Assembly: GCA_900708905.1 (NCBI GenBank)
Contig: CAADRB010000045.1
Coordinates: forward strand, 259,065-323,064
Reading direction: 5' to 3'
DNA from: Hymenolepis diminuta
Lineage: Eukaryota > Platyhelminthes > Cestoda > Cyclophyllidea > Hymenolepididae
DNA: 64,000 nt
Shown: positions 39,801-46,788 of the stretch, piece after piece
Numbering within the stretch: the first letter of the stretch is position 1
Layout: every line of letters begins with the position of its first letter
Notes under the pieces: model-generated
What the model saw: only the letters and a program-made list of their open reading frames with translations
What the model was told of the DNA's origin: nothing
The model's database searches: none
Position numbers and translations under genes: made by a program

Positions 39801-40719
39801 ATGTGGTTTTGAATACTACTAGCAACATCTGTGCTTATTCAGGTCTTAATCTAGTTTGAATCCAGATTTGCATAGGATACCAGATTTAATAACATCAAGT
39901 TGTGTATCTGGATATCATTCTCAGTTAATAGATATCAGTATCGCAGTATTTTTTTAAATAGGAAAAGATATTGGAACCATTGTACTAACCGATGCATTAG
40001 GCGTTAAGCCTATCATATTGTAGGTCTTTCTCGTATATTTCGCCTTAATTTTGCGGTTGAACCTGTGAACATCGGAAGAGTATGGTAAGTCTACTTAAAT
40101 CTGATCAGTAGAAGTTGTCTTTTCTTGGGTGTTTTTTGCCTTGGTTTATGGAGTTGTGTTGATGTGCCAACAACGGTTCTTTTTGTAAGGCTTAACATGT
40201 CCACAGCAAAGTTTCCGGTTCTAAATTCCTAGGAGTTTTGTTTGGTGGTTTGAGGTTGTGGTAGGATAGTTGAATGTGTACGTAAATAACTTCTAATCTT
40301 TTACTACCTTTTAGACCAACTCTGAGATTCTGGAAGTCCTAGTTAGTCTTGCACAAGAATATGGCGTGCAATCAAACCGTGCGGGTAGTAGTTGTAGCCG
40401 TAAGTCGTTAATATATCTACTTAAATCCATTTAAATAGAGTATATGGTTTTCAATTGAGTGTGTATATTTACAGGTCCTGCAAGCCAACATTATCTTCGA
40501 CGCAACCTGTTCTTAGGCAATGATTCTCCAAGTCCAGCGGGTCTCCCGCTGAATATGTTAAACACTCCGGTTTCTGGCAATGTCGGTGGAAGTGATCTCA
40601 TTGATCCAAACAGCACCTCGACCTCAAATACTAATCCAGCCAATCAAAATCAGCAGCAACTTCCCTTTGATCATAATTCACCACAAGCGCCACCACCTCA
40701 ACCTGACTACAACCAGTGA
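9581..40719 (+). CDS. NFI: Nuclear factor I (NFI/CTF) transcription factor, 5' end missing; nine exons
   Basis: Sequence-specific nuclear DNA-binding factor of the NFI/CTF family, which binds TTGGC(N5)GCCAA as a dimer and regulates RNA polymerase II genes. Join: 9581-9815, 18240-18305, 23384-23577, 34215-34619, 35239-35500, 35619-35937, 36880-37222, 40315-40399, 40475-40719. All introns are GT-AG and all phases agree, giving 717 codons plus TGA. Residues 1-40 (VWRLD..., CSQELCVRPQH) match the end of the NFI MH1-like DNA-binding domain; Cys34 and His39 correspond to the last two zinc ligands of MH1 folds. Residues 88-100 (FGPFTIEELQQYR) resemble the FSVTELVRVSQ segment that follows the domain in vertebrate NFIs. 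KRRSLKRP (228-235) is a basic, NLS-like patch after a Ser/Thr tract. The rest is Pro/Gln/Ser/Gly-rich, with an acidic run (430-436), as expected of the transactivation half. The N-terminal DNA-binding exons and start codon are not visible. Family assignment is strong; exon boundaries are by eye. Confidence 0.88.
12930..13245. repeat. Dispersed repeat family B, copy 1
   Basis: Resembles 42980-43250 in the same orientation by eye: both have a GGAAT-CC-AGTATTA block followed by ACTAA, then a CCAGCCCC core, then AACAG-CTCATAAA and a ...TTTAAGA-(T/C)A(G/A)AAT block, in the same order and with similar spacing. No coding domain is recognised. Copies are diverged, so the insertions are old. Confidence 0.5.
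16624..16642. repeat. Poly-C tract with an ambiguous base
   Basis: A run of Cs interrupted by the single N at 16633. It most likely reflects unresolved homopolymer length in the assembly. Confidence 0.6.
18240..18305 (+). CDS. NFI: NFI exon: short conserved segment after the DNA-binding domain
   Basis: Sixty-six bases between TTGTTTTAG and GTAAGT, entering in phase 1 and leaving one base. Encodes residues 79-100, PPDESVDVFGPFTIEELQQYRS. The aromatic-hydrophobic pattern FGPFTIEELQ lines up with the SGVFSVTELVRVSQ segment found just after the DNA-binding domain in vertebrate NFIs, which supports calling so short an exon. Confidence 0.82.
18640..19130 (+). promoter_or_regulatory. GC-rich intronic island with TATA-like and G-rich elements
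   Basis: This is the most marked composition change in the introns. A TATATA at 18704-18709 is followed by a purine block rich in GG/GGG runs (18710-18740), then C/T-rich sequence with CTCTCT tracts to about 19080. It lies 335 bp downstream of the exon that ends the DNA-binding region, so an alternative start here would give a transcript without that domain. An open frame of 131 codons (18741-19136) is low-complexity and unrecognised; I do not call it coding. Confidence 0.35.
19675..19880 (-). repeat. Dispersed repeat family C, copy 1 (possible SINE)
   Basis: Resembles 46550-46788: shared blocks are CCATG-AA--ACTT-CCAAGC, then GAGTA(G/A)AT, GAAGCCG/GAGCCGCC-TTAAT, and CTTG(T/C)TGACC(A/G)GAATTAACT, in the same order and spacing. 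The 3' continuation (ATATTGA...TTGCTTGG...) weakly matches the tRNA-like head seen in the other copy. Orientation is given by that head. Confidence 0.5.
22130..22560. promoter_or_regulatory. GC-rich intronic island
   Basis: GC- and CpG-richer than its flanks, with GCGCCGCC near 22368-22376 and a TATATGAGTCA box at 22382-22392 that includes a TGAGTCA (AP-1-like) heptamer. An open frame on the minus strand (22158-22343, 61 codons) shows no family resemblance. Regulatory function is inference only. Confidence 0.25.
22635..22668. repeat. Perfect 12-bp inverted repeat (hairpin)
   Basis: AAAAGTGATGGA (22635-22646) and its exact reverse complement TCCATCACTTTT (22657-22668) flank a 10-nt AT loop, just after an AT-rich run (about 22600-22634). 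It may be a small foldback element, or chance in AT-rich DNA. Confidence 0.6.
23384..23577 (+). CDS. NFI: NFI exon: Ser/Pro/Ala-rich linker
   Basis: Acceptor CTTTGTTCAG, donor GACGGG|GTGAGT; 194 bases entering in phase 1 and leaving in phase 0. Encodes residues 101-165. It contains a hydrophobic-acidic stretch (DLAESLPLIRDILSQ) that could form an amphipathic helix, then Ser/Thr and Pro/Ala low complexity. No named domain. It is placed in the gene on phase and composition. Confidence 0.78.
25150..25500. repeat. Dispersed repeat family A, copy 1
   Basis: Opens with AATCCCATCAGTAAAGCTAC, matching AATCCCATCAGTAAAACTAC at 39155, and keeps the same block order: GTTAGA(T/C)TT, CTGATGATTCCCTTAATGGCT, CTTTCCAAAAT, then purine-rich GGA/GAG stretches and GAAGTTGACTA-GTT--GTTCTTTG. 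No coding domain is recognised. Confidence 0.6.
26440..26660. promoter_or_regulatory. GC-richer intronic patch
   Basis: CpG- and C-rich segment in AT-rich DNA, with CGCGCATATAATAA near 26475, CCGGGAAATCGCCGC near 26582, then CACCGCCCCACCACTCC. No coding sense. It may be an enhancer or alternative promoter; the sequence offers no proof. Confidence 0.2.
27790..27814. repeat. (TA)n microsatellite
   Basis: Uninterrupted TA dinucleotides ending where the Tc1/mariner remnant begins; TA is the insertion target of that superfamily, so the element may have landed in a TA run. Confidence 0.85.
27815..29043 (-). mobile_element. Decayed Tc1/mariner-superfamily transposon (maT/DD37D-like), minus strand
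   Basis: About 1.23 kb, the usual size of these elements. Ends are imperfect inverted repeats: TGAGGCGTCTGAGG at 27815 against TAAGGTGTCTCAAA read inward from 29043, beside TA. On the minus strand, in shifting frames, come a helix-turn-helix-like piece (EGTIRNVVHQDLRYKS, about 28610-28690), PATVMVFGV (about 28375-28405), FQQDMAPSHKALKTHDWM (about 28190-28250), then YSPDLN (about 28130-28145) and IESVIEAEGEYI (about 27930-27970). The catalytic Asp in FQQD is kept, but the third acidic residue is His (LLHYYV). Frameshifts and stops make it non-functional. The 87-codon minus-strand open frame at 28390-28653 is a wrong-frame shadow. Confidence 0.8.
34215..34619 (+). CDS. NFI: NFI exon: Ser/Thr-rich segment with basic NLS-like patch
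   Basis: Acceptor CCTTTTCAAAG, donor CTCGCT|GTAAGT; 405 bases, phase 0 on both sides, residues 166-300. After a Gly/Met-rich start, STSKRRSLKRP (about 226-235) recalls the STSSTKRLKS segment of vertebrate NFI-A, which supports family membership. Then a Ser/Asn run (SSSNTTSNNNSN) and a Thr-rich stretch. The first codon happens to be ATG, so a transcript starting here could encode a protein lacking the DNA-binding domain. Confidence 0.85.
34620..35238 (+). other. NFI intron of 619 bp
   Basis: AT-rich, no feature seen beyond splice sites GTAAGT and TTTCTAG. Confidence 0.75.
35239..35500 (+). CDS. NFI: NFI exon: Gln/His/Pro-rich segment
   Basis: Acceptor CTCTTTCTAG, donor CCTTTCA|GTATGT; 262 bases, phase 0 in and one base left over. 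Residues 301-387: Gln/Thr/Ala-rich start, HHH, then Pro-rich (QPPPPAPL) and a charged stretch (PAKKRLEARTPTIEELG). No named domain. Two overlapping open frames on other frames or strand are shadows. Confidence 0.85.
35619..35937 (+). CDS. NFI: NFI exon: Gly/Ser run, acidic tract and leucine-containing helix
   Basis: Acceptor TCGTTTCAG, donor TTTAG|GTAAGC; 319 bases in phase 1, leaving two. Residues 388-493: five Gly, then EEDEDEE (430-436), then ARRHHSTINQ and a likely helix (ADYKILHERLQQHV). The acidic tract is typical of activation domains. Preceding intron is only 118 bp. Confidence 0.85.
35938..36879 (+). other. NFI intron of 942 bp
   Basis: AT-rich; nothing seen beyond the splice sites. 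The acceptor is preceded by a T9 tract. Confidence 0.75.
36880..37222 (+). CDS. NFI: NFI exon: Pro/Gly-rich segment
   Basis: Acceptor TTTTAAG after a poly-T tract, donor TTTTCC|GTAAGT; 343 bases completing the split Arg codon and ending in phase 0. Residues 494-608, Pro/Gly/Ser-rich with high local GC (about 36950-37170), ending RFRDSPIFS. Typical NFI transactivation composition. Four other overlapping open frames are shadows caused by the high GC. Confidence 0.85.
37223..40314 (+). other. NFI intron of 3.1 kb
   Basis: Holds a copy of repeat family A (39140-39475) and a GC-richer stretch of unknown nature (about 38100-38300, no domain recognised). The rest is AT-rich with nothing seen. Confidence 0.7.
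39140..39475. repeat. Dispersed repeat family A, copy 2
   Basis: The best match to 25150-25500, same orientation: near-identical AATCCCATCAGTAAAACTAC start, GTTAGACTT, ATTGATCTTCCTAAAGGCT, CTTTCACAAAT, AGAGTTGAGTTGTAC, purine-rich GGAGAGAGCGAAGAG, and GAAGTTGACTAAGTTCATG. Non-coding. Confidence 0.6.
40315..40399 (+). CDS. NFI: NFI exon: conserved helix-like segment
   Basis: Acceptor CTACCTTTTAG, donor TGTAGCC|GTAAGT; 85 bases, residues 609-636. TNSEILEVLVSLAQEYGVQS, following SPIFS of the previous exon, loosely resembles SPYF...QDSLKEFVQFVC in the C-terminal half of vertebrate NFIs. That parallel is by eye from memory and tentative; the exon itself is supported by phase and splice sites. Confidence 0.78.
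40475..40719 (+). CDS. NFI: NFI last exon: Asn/Gln/Pro-rich C-terminus
   Basis: Acceptor TATTTACAG, 75 bp after the previous donor; the split Arg codon is completed and the frame ends at TGA 40717-40719. Residues 637-717 are Ser/Asn/Gln/Pro-rich and end QAPPPQPDYNQ. The first ATG in this frame (40459) lies in the intron and is not a start. Confidence 0.86.
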
Positions 40720-41540
40720 ACTTTGATCCTGAATTTCCCCTCCTAACATCCCCAGGCAGCGTCCGAATTTTCCCTTGCCGCCCTCAGATGACGATTGACC
40801 TCCAATGACCTTTGACCTCTCCTTTCCTTCCACTACTGTGTGCGTGCGATTTTTCGGTTCACTTCTCGCTTTTCTCTCCCTGTGTACCTTTTCGTGCGAC
40901 TCGGTGCTATTTTTATTCCTTCCTCTGATAATAATGATAATTATATTAGTATCTCACTGCCCTCTTCCCCCTCTTCCTAGGTTACTCGGTTATTTTGATA
41001 AGTTTTCAGGAATCAAGCGCCAAGGTTGCCAGTGTTCTTTTTTTGTTTCCTCCCTCCTTGCTTTCTCTATTTTTGAGCTTTTCTAATTACTTCCCCCCTC
41101 CCCCCCCCATGTGTGATAGGACGAAATATCCCCCTTCTATTTTCCTTCTCTGCCTTTCACTTGTTGGCTGTTGACAATTTATGTTGGTGTCTGCTTGCTA
41201 ACTTGTTTTAAAAATGCGCCATTCTTGTATTCAGCAATAGAAGAAGCACGTCTTTTTTTGCGTCGCTTAAACCCACCGGTCTGCCTTTGTGTGTCCAATC
41301 AATTCTTGCGCGCCAATAAAGAAAGCTGTTTTTGCCTCTTTTCAACTGTCCTCCCCTCTTTCACTCCCTCTTTCTTTCTTTGCATCTCTTGTTAAGTTTT
41401 GTGCTTATTACTCTGCCTCTTACCGACCATTACTACTAATACCACTACTTCTACTTATATTACTATTATTATTCTCTATATATAAATAATGTCAAGAAAT
41501 GATAGATAAACGCTGAAAATAAATAAGTTGCGGTTTTTTC
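40720..41540 (+). other. NFI 3' UTR, pyrimidine-rich
   Basis: C/T-rich sequence (CCTCCC, CTTTCTTTC runs, poly-C at about 41095-41110) unlike the AT-rich flanks. It holds two AATAAA hexamers: 41315-41320 and 41518-41523, the second followed by a G/T-rich GTTGCGGTTTTTT. The end at about 41540 is inferred. Open frames at 40805, 41171 and 41289 are low-complexity and not called. Confidence 0.6.
41518..41523 (+). terminator. Polyadenylation signal AATAAA, NFI gene (alternative at 41315)
   Basis: Canonical hexamer at the end of the pyrimidine-rich region, with a G/T-rich element starting 5 nt downstream. The hexamer at 41315-41320 may give a shorter transcript. Confidence 0.5.
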
Positions 41541-42144
41541 TTTGAATAGAGATGGCTAAGGCCTTACAAGTTAATTTTAGTAAAAGTATCAGCAGTTAAT
41601 CAGAAAAGATAGGAGGGCGTTACTGGTTTATTATTTATATATTAAAAGGCTCTGTGACTTTAAAGTGATAGAAGCGCTACCTTTCTGTCTTTTAAATTTG
41701 ACGAAATTGGGTATACCTTTTCTGCAGACAGACAATTTGATTAAATCGAGTGGTTGGTTATACTATCTTCGGACATTTTTCCGGTTTAAAAATTAAATTG
41801 TATATCATTAACTTACATAGTTTTGCCGTAACAGAACGCGCTAGTGTTTATTTATAATCTGGATTGAAAGGTTTCTTGTTCTACCCAGTAAATATCGATA
41901 CAAAGTTTTCAGACTGCGTAATTAGGCGAGAAAATTTTTAAGTTGGCGTTTGATTAGAAAATTGAGATTGAGAAGGTATGGTACCGTGGTTCTCCTGATT
42001 TTCTGACCCCTACTTTAAATGCCTCTTTCTCTTTTCCACCAGAACTATCCTACGTGTTTAGCTGTCTCCTCACTGTTAAAAATTATTATATATTTACTGT
42101 GTTATGAATAAAATCCTCACGACGATTTAATGCTTAAAGCAGCA

Positions 42145-42420
42145 CTAATTCCGGCAGTAAATAATTTTTAGGATCCCACCCTTTATAAATCTAATGATCT
42201 TTTTACGACTAACAAGATACATAGCACCTCTCAAAATCAGAAGACCAAGGGTTCATTTGGAACACCAACATTTGGCAATCGTAGAGGAATAAGATAGGAG
42301 GAGATAGATTAGTAGAAGTGGTATGAAACAGACGTAATGTTGTGCGCTAAGGATTATCTGATTTTGTGCTCTTGATAAATTACTCAATGACAAATAGAGT
42401 GAGCGGAACTATGATTCATC
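42145..42420. repeat. Dispersed repeat family A, copy 3 (diverged)
   Basis: Weaker match: CTAATTCCGGCAGTAAATAA, TCTAATGATCTTTTTACGACTAAC, CACCTCTCAAAATCAGAAGACCAAGGGTT, then purine-rich GAGGAATAAGATAGGAGGAGATAG. Block order is as in copies 1 and 2. Confidence 0.4.
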
Positions 42421-42979
42421 GTGTTGCCACTACATTATATTTTATATATCTTTAGCATATCTTTATAATATCTTCAACAACTCAAATGTGTTCATTCGAA
42501 GTTAGCACTACAAGCTTTTATTATTTTTAAATATATCCTTTTCTATATGCCTTTCAAAACTGATAGTGCATAACCGTCCATTTTGAAATAAACATATGCC
42601 ATGATCTGTTGTGATCTAACTCTCTATATCTAGATATCAGTTATGATTTGCACCATTTATTTGATCCAAATCATCTTCTAAATATGTAAGTCTCTTCTAG
42701 TTACTGATGTAGGATAGCAATTTGGTGAACATATTTTTTCTTCTGTTTTAGCTTTTGATATTATTGCTTCCATTTTTTTTTATCGGGTATTAATTAAAAC
42801 GTTGTTAAATAACTATACTGTCTACTACACTGGTTCGTAGCCAGTCGAAACACTAATTCCCCAACAGAGTTGGAGATGTCGAGGTACCTAAATTCAAGAA
42901 AGTTGATATTTATATTTTAGTAAATTAAAAATACTATATAGAGGCATAAGATTAACGCTTTTCACAGCTAAATGGAATA

Positions 42980-43250
42980 TCCAGAGTATTAACCTACTAA
43001 TCTTAGCCCCCCGTGCAACCAAACTGCCAGCCCCAACTTATCCAAAATTAGAAGACAGGAGAGTAATTGAACACATTATATTGGAGCTCTGTTTCAGTGG
43101 TCAATTCACTATAAGTCTACGAAACAGCTCATAAACAAAAGTGGGAAAGATCTCCAGGACACGTTCTGTCCTAAATTTAAGACAGAATACAATGATCTCA
43201 TCATTTCAGGAAACCGATACAAACTTAGTGGGTGGCACTTCAATAACTAA
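42980..43250. repeat. Dispersed repeat family B, copy 2
   Basis: Matches 12930-13245 in order: TGGAATATCCAGAGTATTAACCTACTAA, CTGCCAGCCCCAACTTATCCAAAATTAGAAGAC, AACAGCTCATAAACAAAAG, CTAAATTTAAGACAGAAT. Non-coding. Confidence 0.5.
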
Positions 43251-44499
43251 TAAAGTGTTAATAGAGATGAAAAACGTTTAATACTTAAAGGAAGATGAAA
43301 TAATTCTTTGCCGCGCTCCAGGAGTGCGATGTTCTCGACGCATCACTTCCATGTCATAACTATAGCGGGTTGACCGTCACTCATCTTTTAGTCCACTGTC
43401 TGAGCATCATGTTCTGCAACATCGAATTATGAATACAAATGATTAGTTCAATCCTCTCCGGACAGTCATAATTTGGACATATCAACATCCCAAGTGTATA
43501 AGTAGTTTTAAATTCAGTCTCTAACTCCCTGGGGTGTGAGTAACGGTAACTTACCATTAACAATGGGTCTGACCGGACGCTATAATAGAATTAAACTCTC
43601 TATTGATAAAAAAATAAATAATCAGAAAATCAAACAAATGAAGTCAGTGAAATTTCATCATTCAAGCTTTGTGTTATTTCCCTCAAAGCATTCTTTATTT
43701 TTTCATTAGTAAATGATCTACAATTTCGAGAGCTGTCACGTTATCCTCGTACATTCTTGCATTGACATCAGCTTCTGAATATGCAAATATTTAATTAAAA
43801 TGTGTACATTTCCACAATGATGACCAGGCCTCTCCCGATATTCAAATTCCAAAATAGCGTTTTAGTAAAGACCTAAACCTACCATTCCTCCCTTTGAGAC
43901 ACGACGGCTTTGGTGTGATTGACCCTATATACTCCGATATGTTTAATATGTCTGACCAGTTGTAATTGATACAATATAGTACTGTGTAAACTGGTAAAGG
44001 CGCGTTCTCCCCGGGGTATTCTGATGTTTTAACGTATTCCCCAATATGTTACGAGCTTCTAGCCACTTTCTTCATTAATTCTGCTCATCAGCTTGGGATG
44101 TGCTATAGGCGACGATAACCCAACGACTCCCTTTGAGAATGGTTACTAAGGTGTCCAGGTGGCCATTGTCAGACTACATGATAAACTTGTATGTATCTGT
44201 TGCAACCCTCGGTGGTGTTACAATATCTGTAACTGGCTATGTATTAGAGTTAAATCTCAATCAGGTTTAAACTCTTCACCTTCTGGATCTGATCTAAATG
44301 TCATCTGCATTCATGAAAAATCTCCTGCTGATTCTCCATCTACATCGGAGAAGATGTTGGGCGCTTCTTGGTCGTATTTCCTAAATGTCTTAGTCATTAT
44401 TACCGTATCAGAACTAAGCCATGGCCCATATCAGGTTCCCATAAGGTTTACCATCCTAGTACAGGTGGACAATAAATGCAAAGAACAGTAGGGAATGGA

Positions 44500-45130
44500 T
44501 TTTGCCAAATCCGTTTCTTGTTCAAAGAAAAAGTGTCAAATATAGTTGCACAAACTGCAGACAAGGCTAAGCAAACGGCTGTACTCAGTTCGCACAAAGA
44601 TTAATTTCTCATCTTTCAAGCTAAACTTTATGAATCTTACATCACTCTCAATATCACCCGATCTGCCCTGGGAATCTCCCTATCTAACTTTATCTCCTAC
44701 CTTATCCTTGTAGATTCTTATTCAGTGGCCAGGAGTCATACCTCCTAAGTCTGCCACAACTGGTACCATCATTAATGGCCTCCATCGAGTATTCGCCACT
44801 CATGGAATTCTAAAAGTTATCTTGTCTAGGAACGTCATAAGTTCTCTTCTATCACATTTGAAGACTAATATCACGATCTCAGTATCTCCTACTTTCAATC
44901 TTCATCTGAATCTAGCATTCAAGATGGGGGATTTCCGACGCACTCAGGCGCGTAGGTCTCAAGTCACAAGAGGAGAAGACAATTGAAGAAATTTTTTAAT
45001 TCCCTAATTTTAAGATGCCATAAAATGCCACATCCAGCTTTATCTGGCTGCAGTCCTTCGGAAGTCCTTATGAGGCAAAGACTCAGGACAATTTACTGCG
45101 GAAATATCTTCACATCTCTGTATAACAATT
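44500..45130 (+). mobile_element. Degenerate Ty3/Gypsy-type LTR retrotransposon, integrase region
   Basis: Broken pieces of an integrase in shifting frames. CTNC (44547-44558) may be half of the HHCC zinc finger. LILVDSYS (44701-44724, first catalytic Asp at 44713-44715) is followed after a frameshift by WPGVIPPKSATTGTIINGL and HRVFATHG. The position of the second catalytic Asp reads ILSRN where the family has an Asp. HKMPHPALSGCSPSEVLM then RQRLRTIY (45025-45100) is the usual post-core segment. No reverse transcriptase was recognised upstream, so the copy is truncated or too decayed. Clade is not assigned. Confidence 0.6.
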
Positions 45131-46549
45131 TGAAAGAGTATTTAATACATCCATAGTACTCATTCGATAGGTCATAGGCCATTTCGTCCTCTCCATCTAG
45201 AGCATATATAGTGACTTACACTTCAGTGTGCCCTTATTGTCAGTTAGTATTTTTATTAATTGTCCATGAATAAACAAAGGATTCAAAATCAATCACGCTG
45301 CTTAACACAACCCGGGTTGCCCTCGCTCAGTACTAAAAATGCTTTTAATCTTCGCTTCCGCTTTCCAATTCCCCCTTCTACTCCATTCTTTATCTCTCAT
45401 TCCGCTACGTTTATTAAAGACACGTTAGTCCAACTCAGCTCATGATTTTCACATTTTGGGAAAGCCTCTCGTATCCTGTTAGCCCTTAAGAAGACCATTC
45501 GCTTTGTATGGGGATTTCTAAGCATAATTTGGTTGGTTCCTAAGAGGCTTTATTAACGGGTTCTGAGCTATTTAATATCCATAAATTGCCTGCTAGTAAC
45601 TTAAAACAGGTAGGGTAAAAGTTTATAAGCAGTAGGCAGTTGACAGAACATGCTGGTTTGACTGTCTGATCATTCCGGTTGAGGCTTGTATGCATCTACA
45701 GTCTCTTCTTTTAGCATTTGTCCCACGATGGAAGTCGATTTCACATTGCATTGTGAATTTAGTTATTGAATTTGGTGCTATCCGTTGGATTTGGTGGGAT
45801 TTTCTATATTTGAGGAGATTAGTTTGCTTCTGAGGGTTTGAGGGCAGGAAAATGAGTTTGGCGATTTTTGACGAGTACGGCGAAGATGGAGTTGCCGAAG
45901 GTATTGGTAGGCTACTGGAGATCTTATGGCTGAAATATGCCCTTTATGATGGAGGGTTTGGAAGACGGCGATTAGGTCAGTGTGGATTAAGTAATGTTGC
46001 AACCTTGTGATCCTCCTTCGTTTAGGTTAGTGTTTAAGATGTCTGTGTTGGGTTTCTGATCAAAACAATTTCGGCTGATTCCCCGCAGCAGGTTTTGGCG
46101 CCTAGGTGGTGGTTGAATATTCTGGTGGATAGTCTTGCTTATCTGGTTTGAGATCAGTGTTATGGATCCCCATGAAACTCGGCTAATGATTGGCCCCAAG
46201 ATTGTGTGCGAGGGCCAAGTGAACTTAGAGATGGATGAGATTCCACATTGTGCGCGCCTGTGCTTAAGGGATGCATGTTCTCTCGAATACGGCAGTCACA
46301 TGCTCATTAATCAACTTGGTTAGTTGATATGAAAGGGATCTCATTATTTTCGTCGTAAAATACTATTTGGACAGAAGAGAAGGAAAGCACCTGTGAGTTC
46401 TCCTTGATCAATTTACATTCTCATTTATTCATCATTCTGTCCGTCTATGTATTCATAGATTAATTTCACAATAATTTCTGATAATAGATAGATTCAAATA
46501 TCTTTCAATTCTCTGAGCAGAATCCATAAAATTCTGTGAACAAAATTCT
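45131..46549. other. Unassigned stretch after the Gypsy remnant, possible LTR
   Basis: A TATATA (45205-45210) and AATAAA (45269-45274) about 60 bp apart just downstream of the integrase pieces would suit a 3' LTR, but no matching upstream LTR was found. The part 45780-46330 is G-rich on the plus strand with several 60-75-codon open frames on both strands, none recognised. Confidence 0.3.
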
Positions 46550-46788
46550 AGCCATGGGAACCAAAAACTTCCCAAGCCCATTAGGACGTGTTTACAGAAT
46601 TTGTTTCGAGTAAATAGAAGGTACCCTTGAGCCGCCTTAATGGGAAAACCATATTTTACCGTCTCTCTTGCTGACCGGAATTAACTGAGACTATCTGTTA
46701 CATACCACCGGAGGTGCACCAATGGATATTGATATTGTGACCTCTTTCTTGGCGGACGTGTAGTTTGACCACTGCGCCACGAGCGCAC
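46550..46788 (-). repeat. Dispersed repeat family C, copy 2: candidate tRNA-derived SINE
   Basis: Minus strand. The head (46788 down to 46713) is 76 nt and starts GTGCGCTCGTGGCGCAGTGG. GTGCGCT can pair with GGTGCAC at its end (acceptor-like), TGGC with GTCA (D-arm), and TGGCGCAGTGG fits a pol III A box. The anticodon and T arms do not fold well and no clean B box is seen, so it is not a working tRNA gene. The body (46712 to 46550) matches 19675-19810. Read as an old SINE insertion; no poly-A tail identified. Confidence 0.4.

Larger units (their letters stand above)
41541..44499. other. Gene-poor repeat-rich stretch
   Basis: AT-rich; holds family A (about 42145-42420) and family B (42980-43250) copies. 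The open frames at 43381-43563 (minus) and 44159-44491 (plus) have no recognised domain; the latter may overlap the upstream part of the Gypsy remnant. Confidence 0.5.

Noticed and set aside
46713..46788. Functional tRNA gene on the minus strand
   Set aside because: Acceptor and D-arm pair, but anticodon and T arms do not and the B box is missing; kept only as a SINE head.
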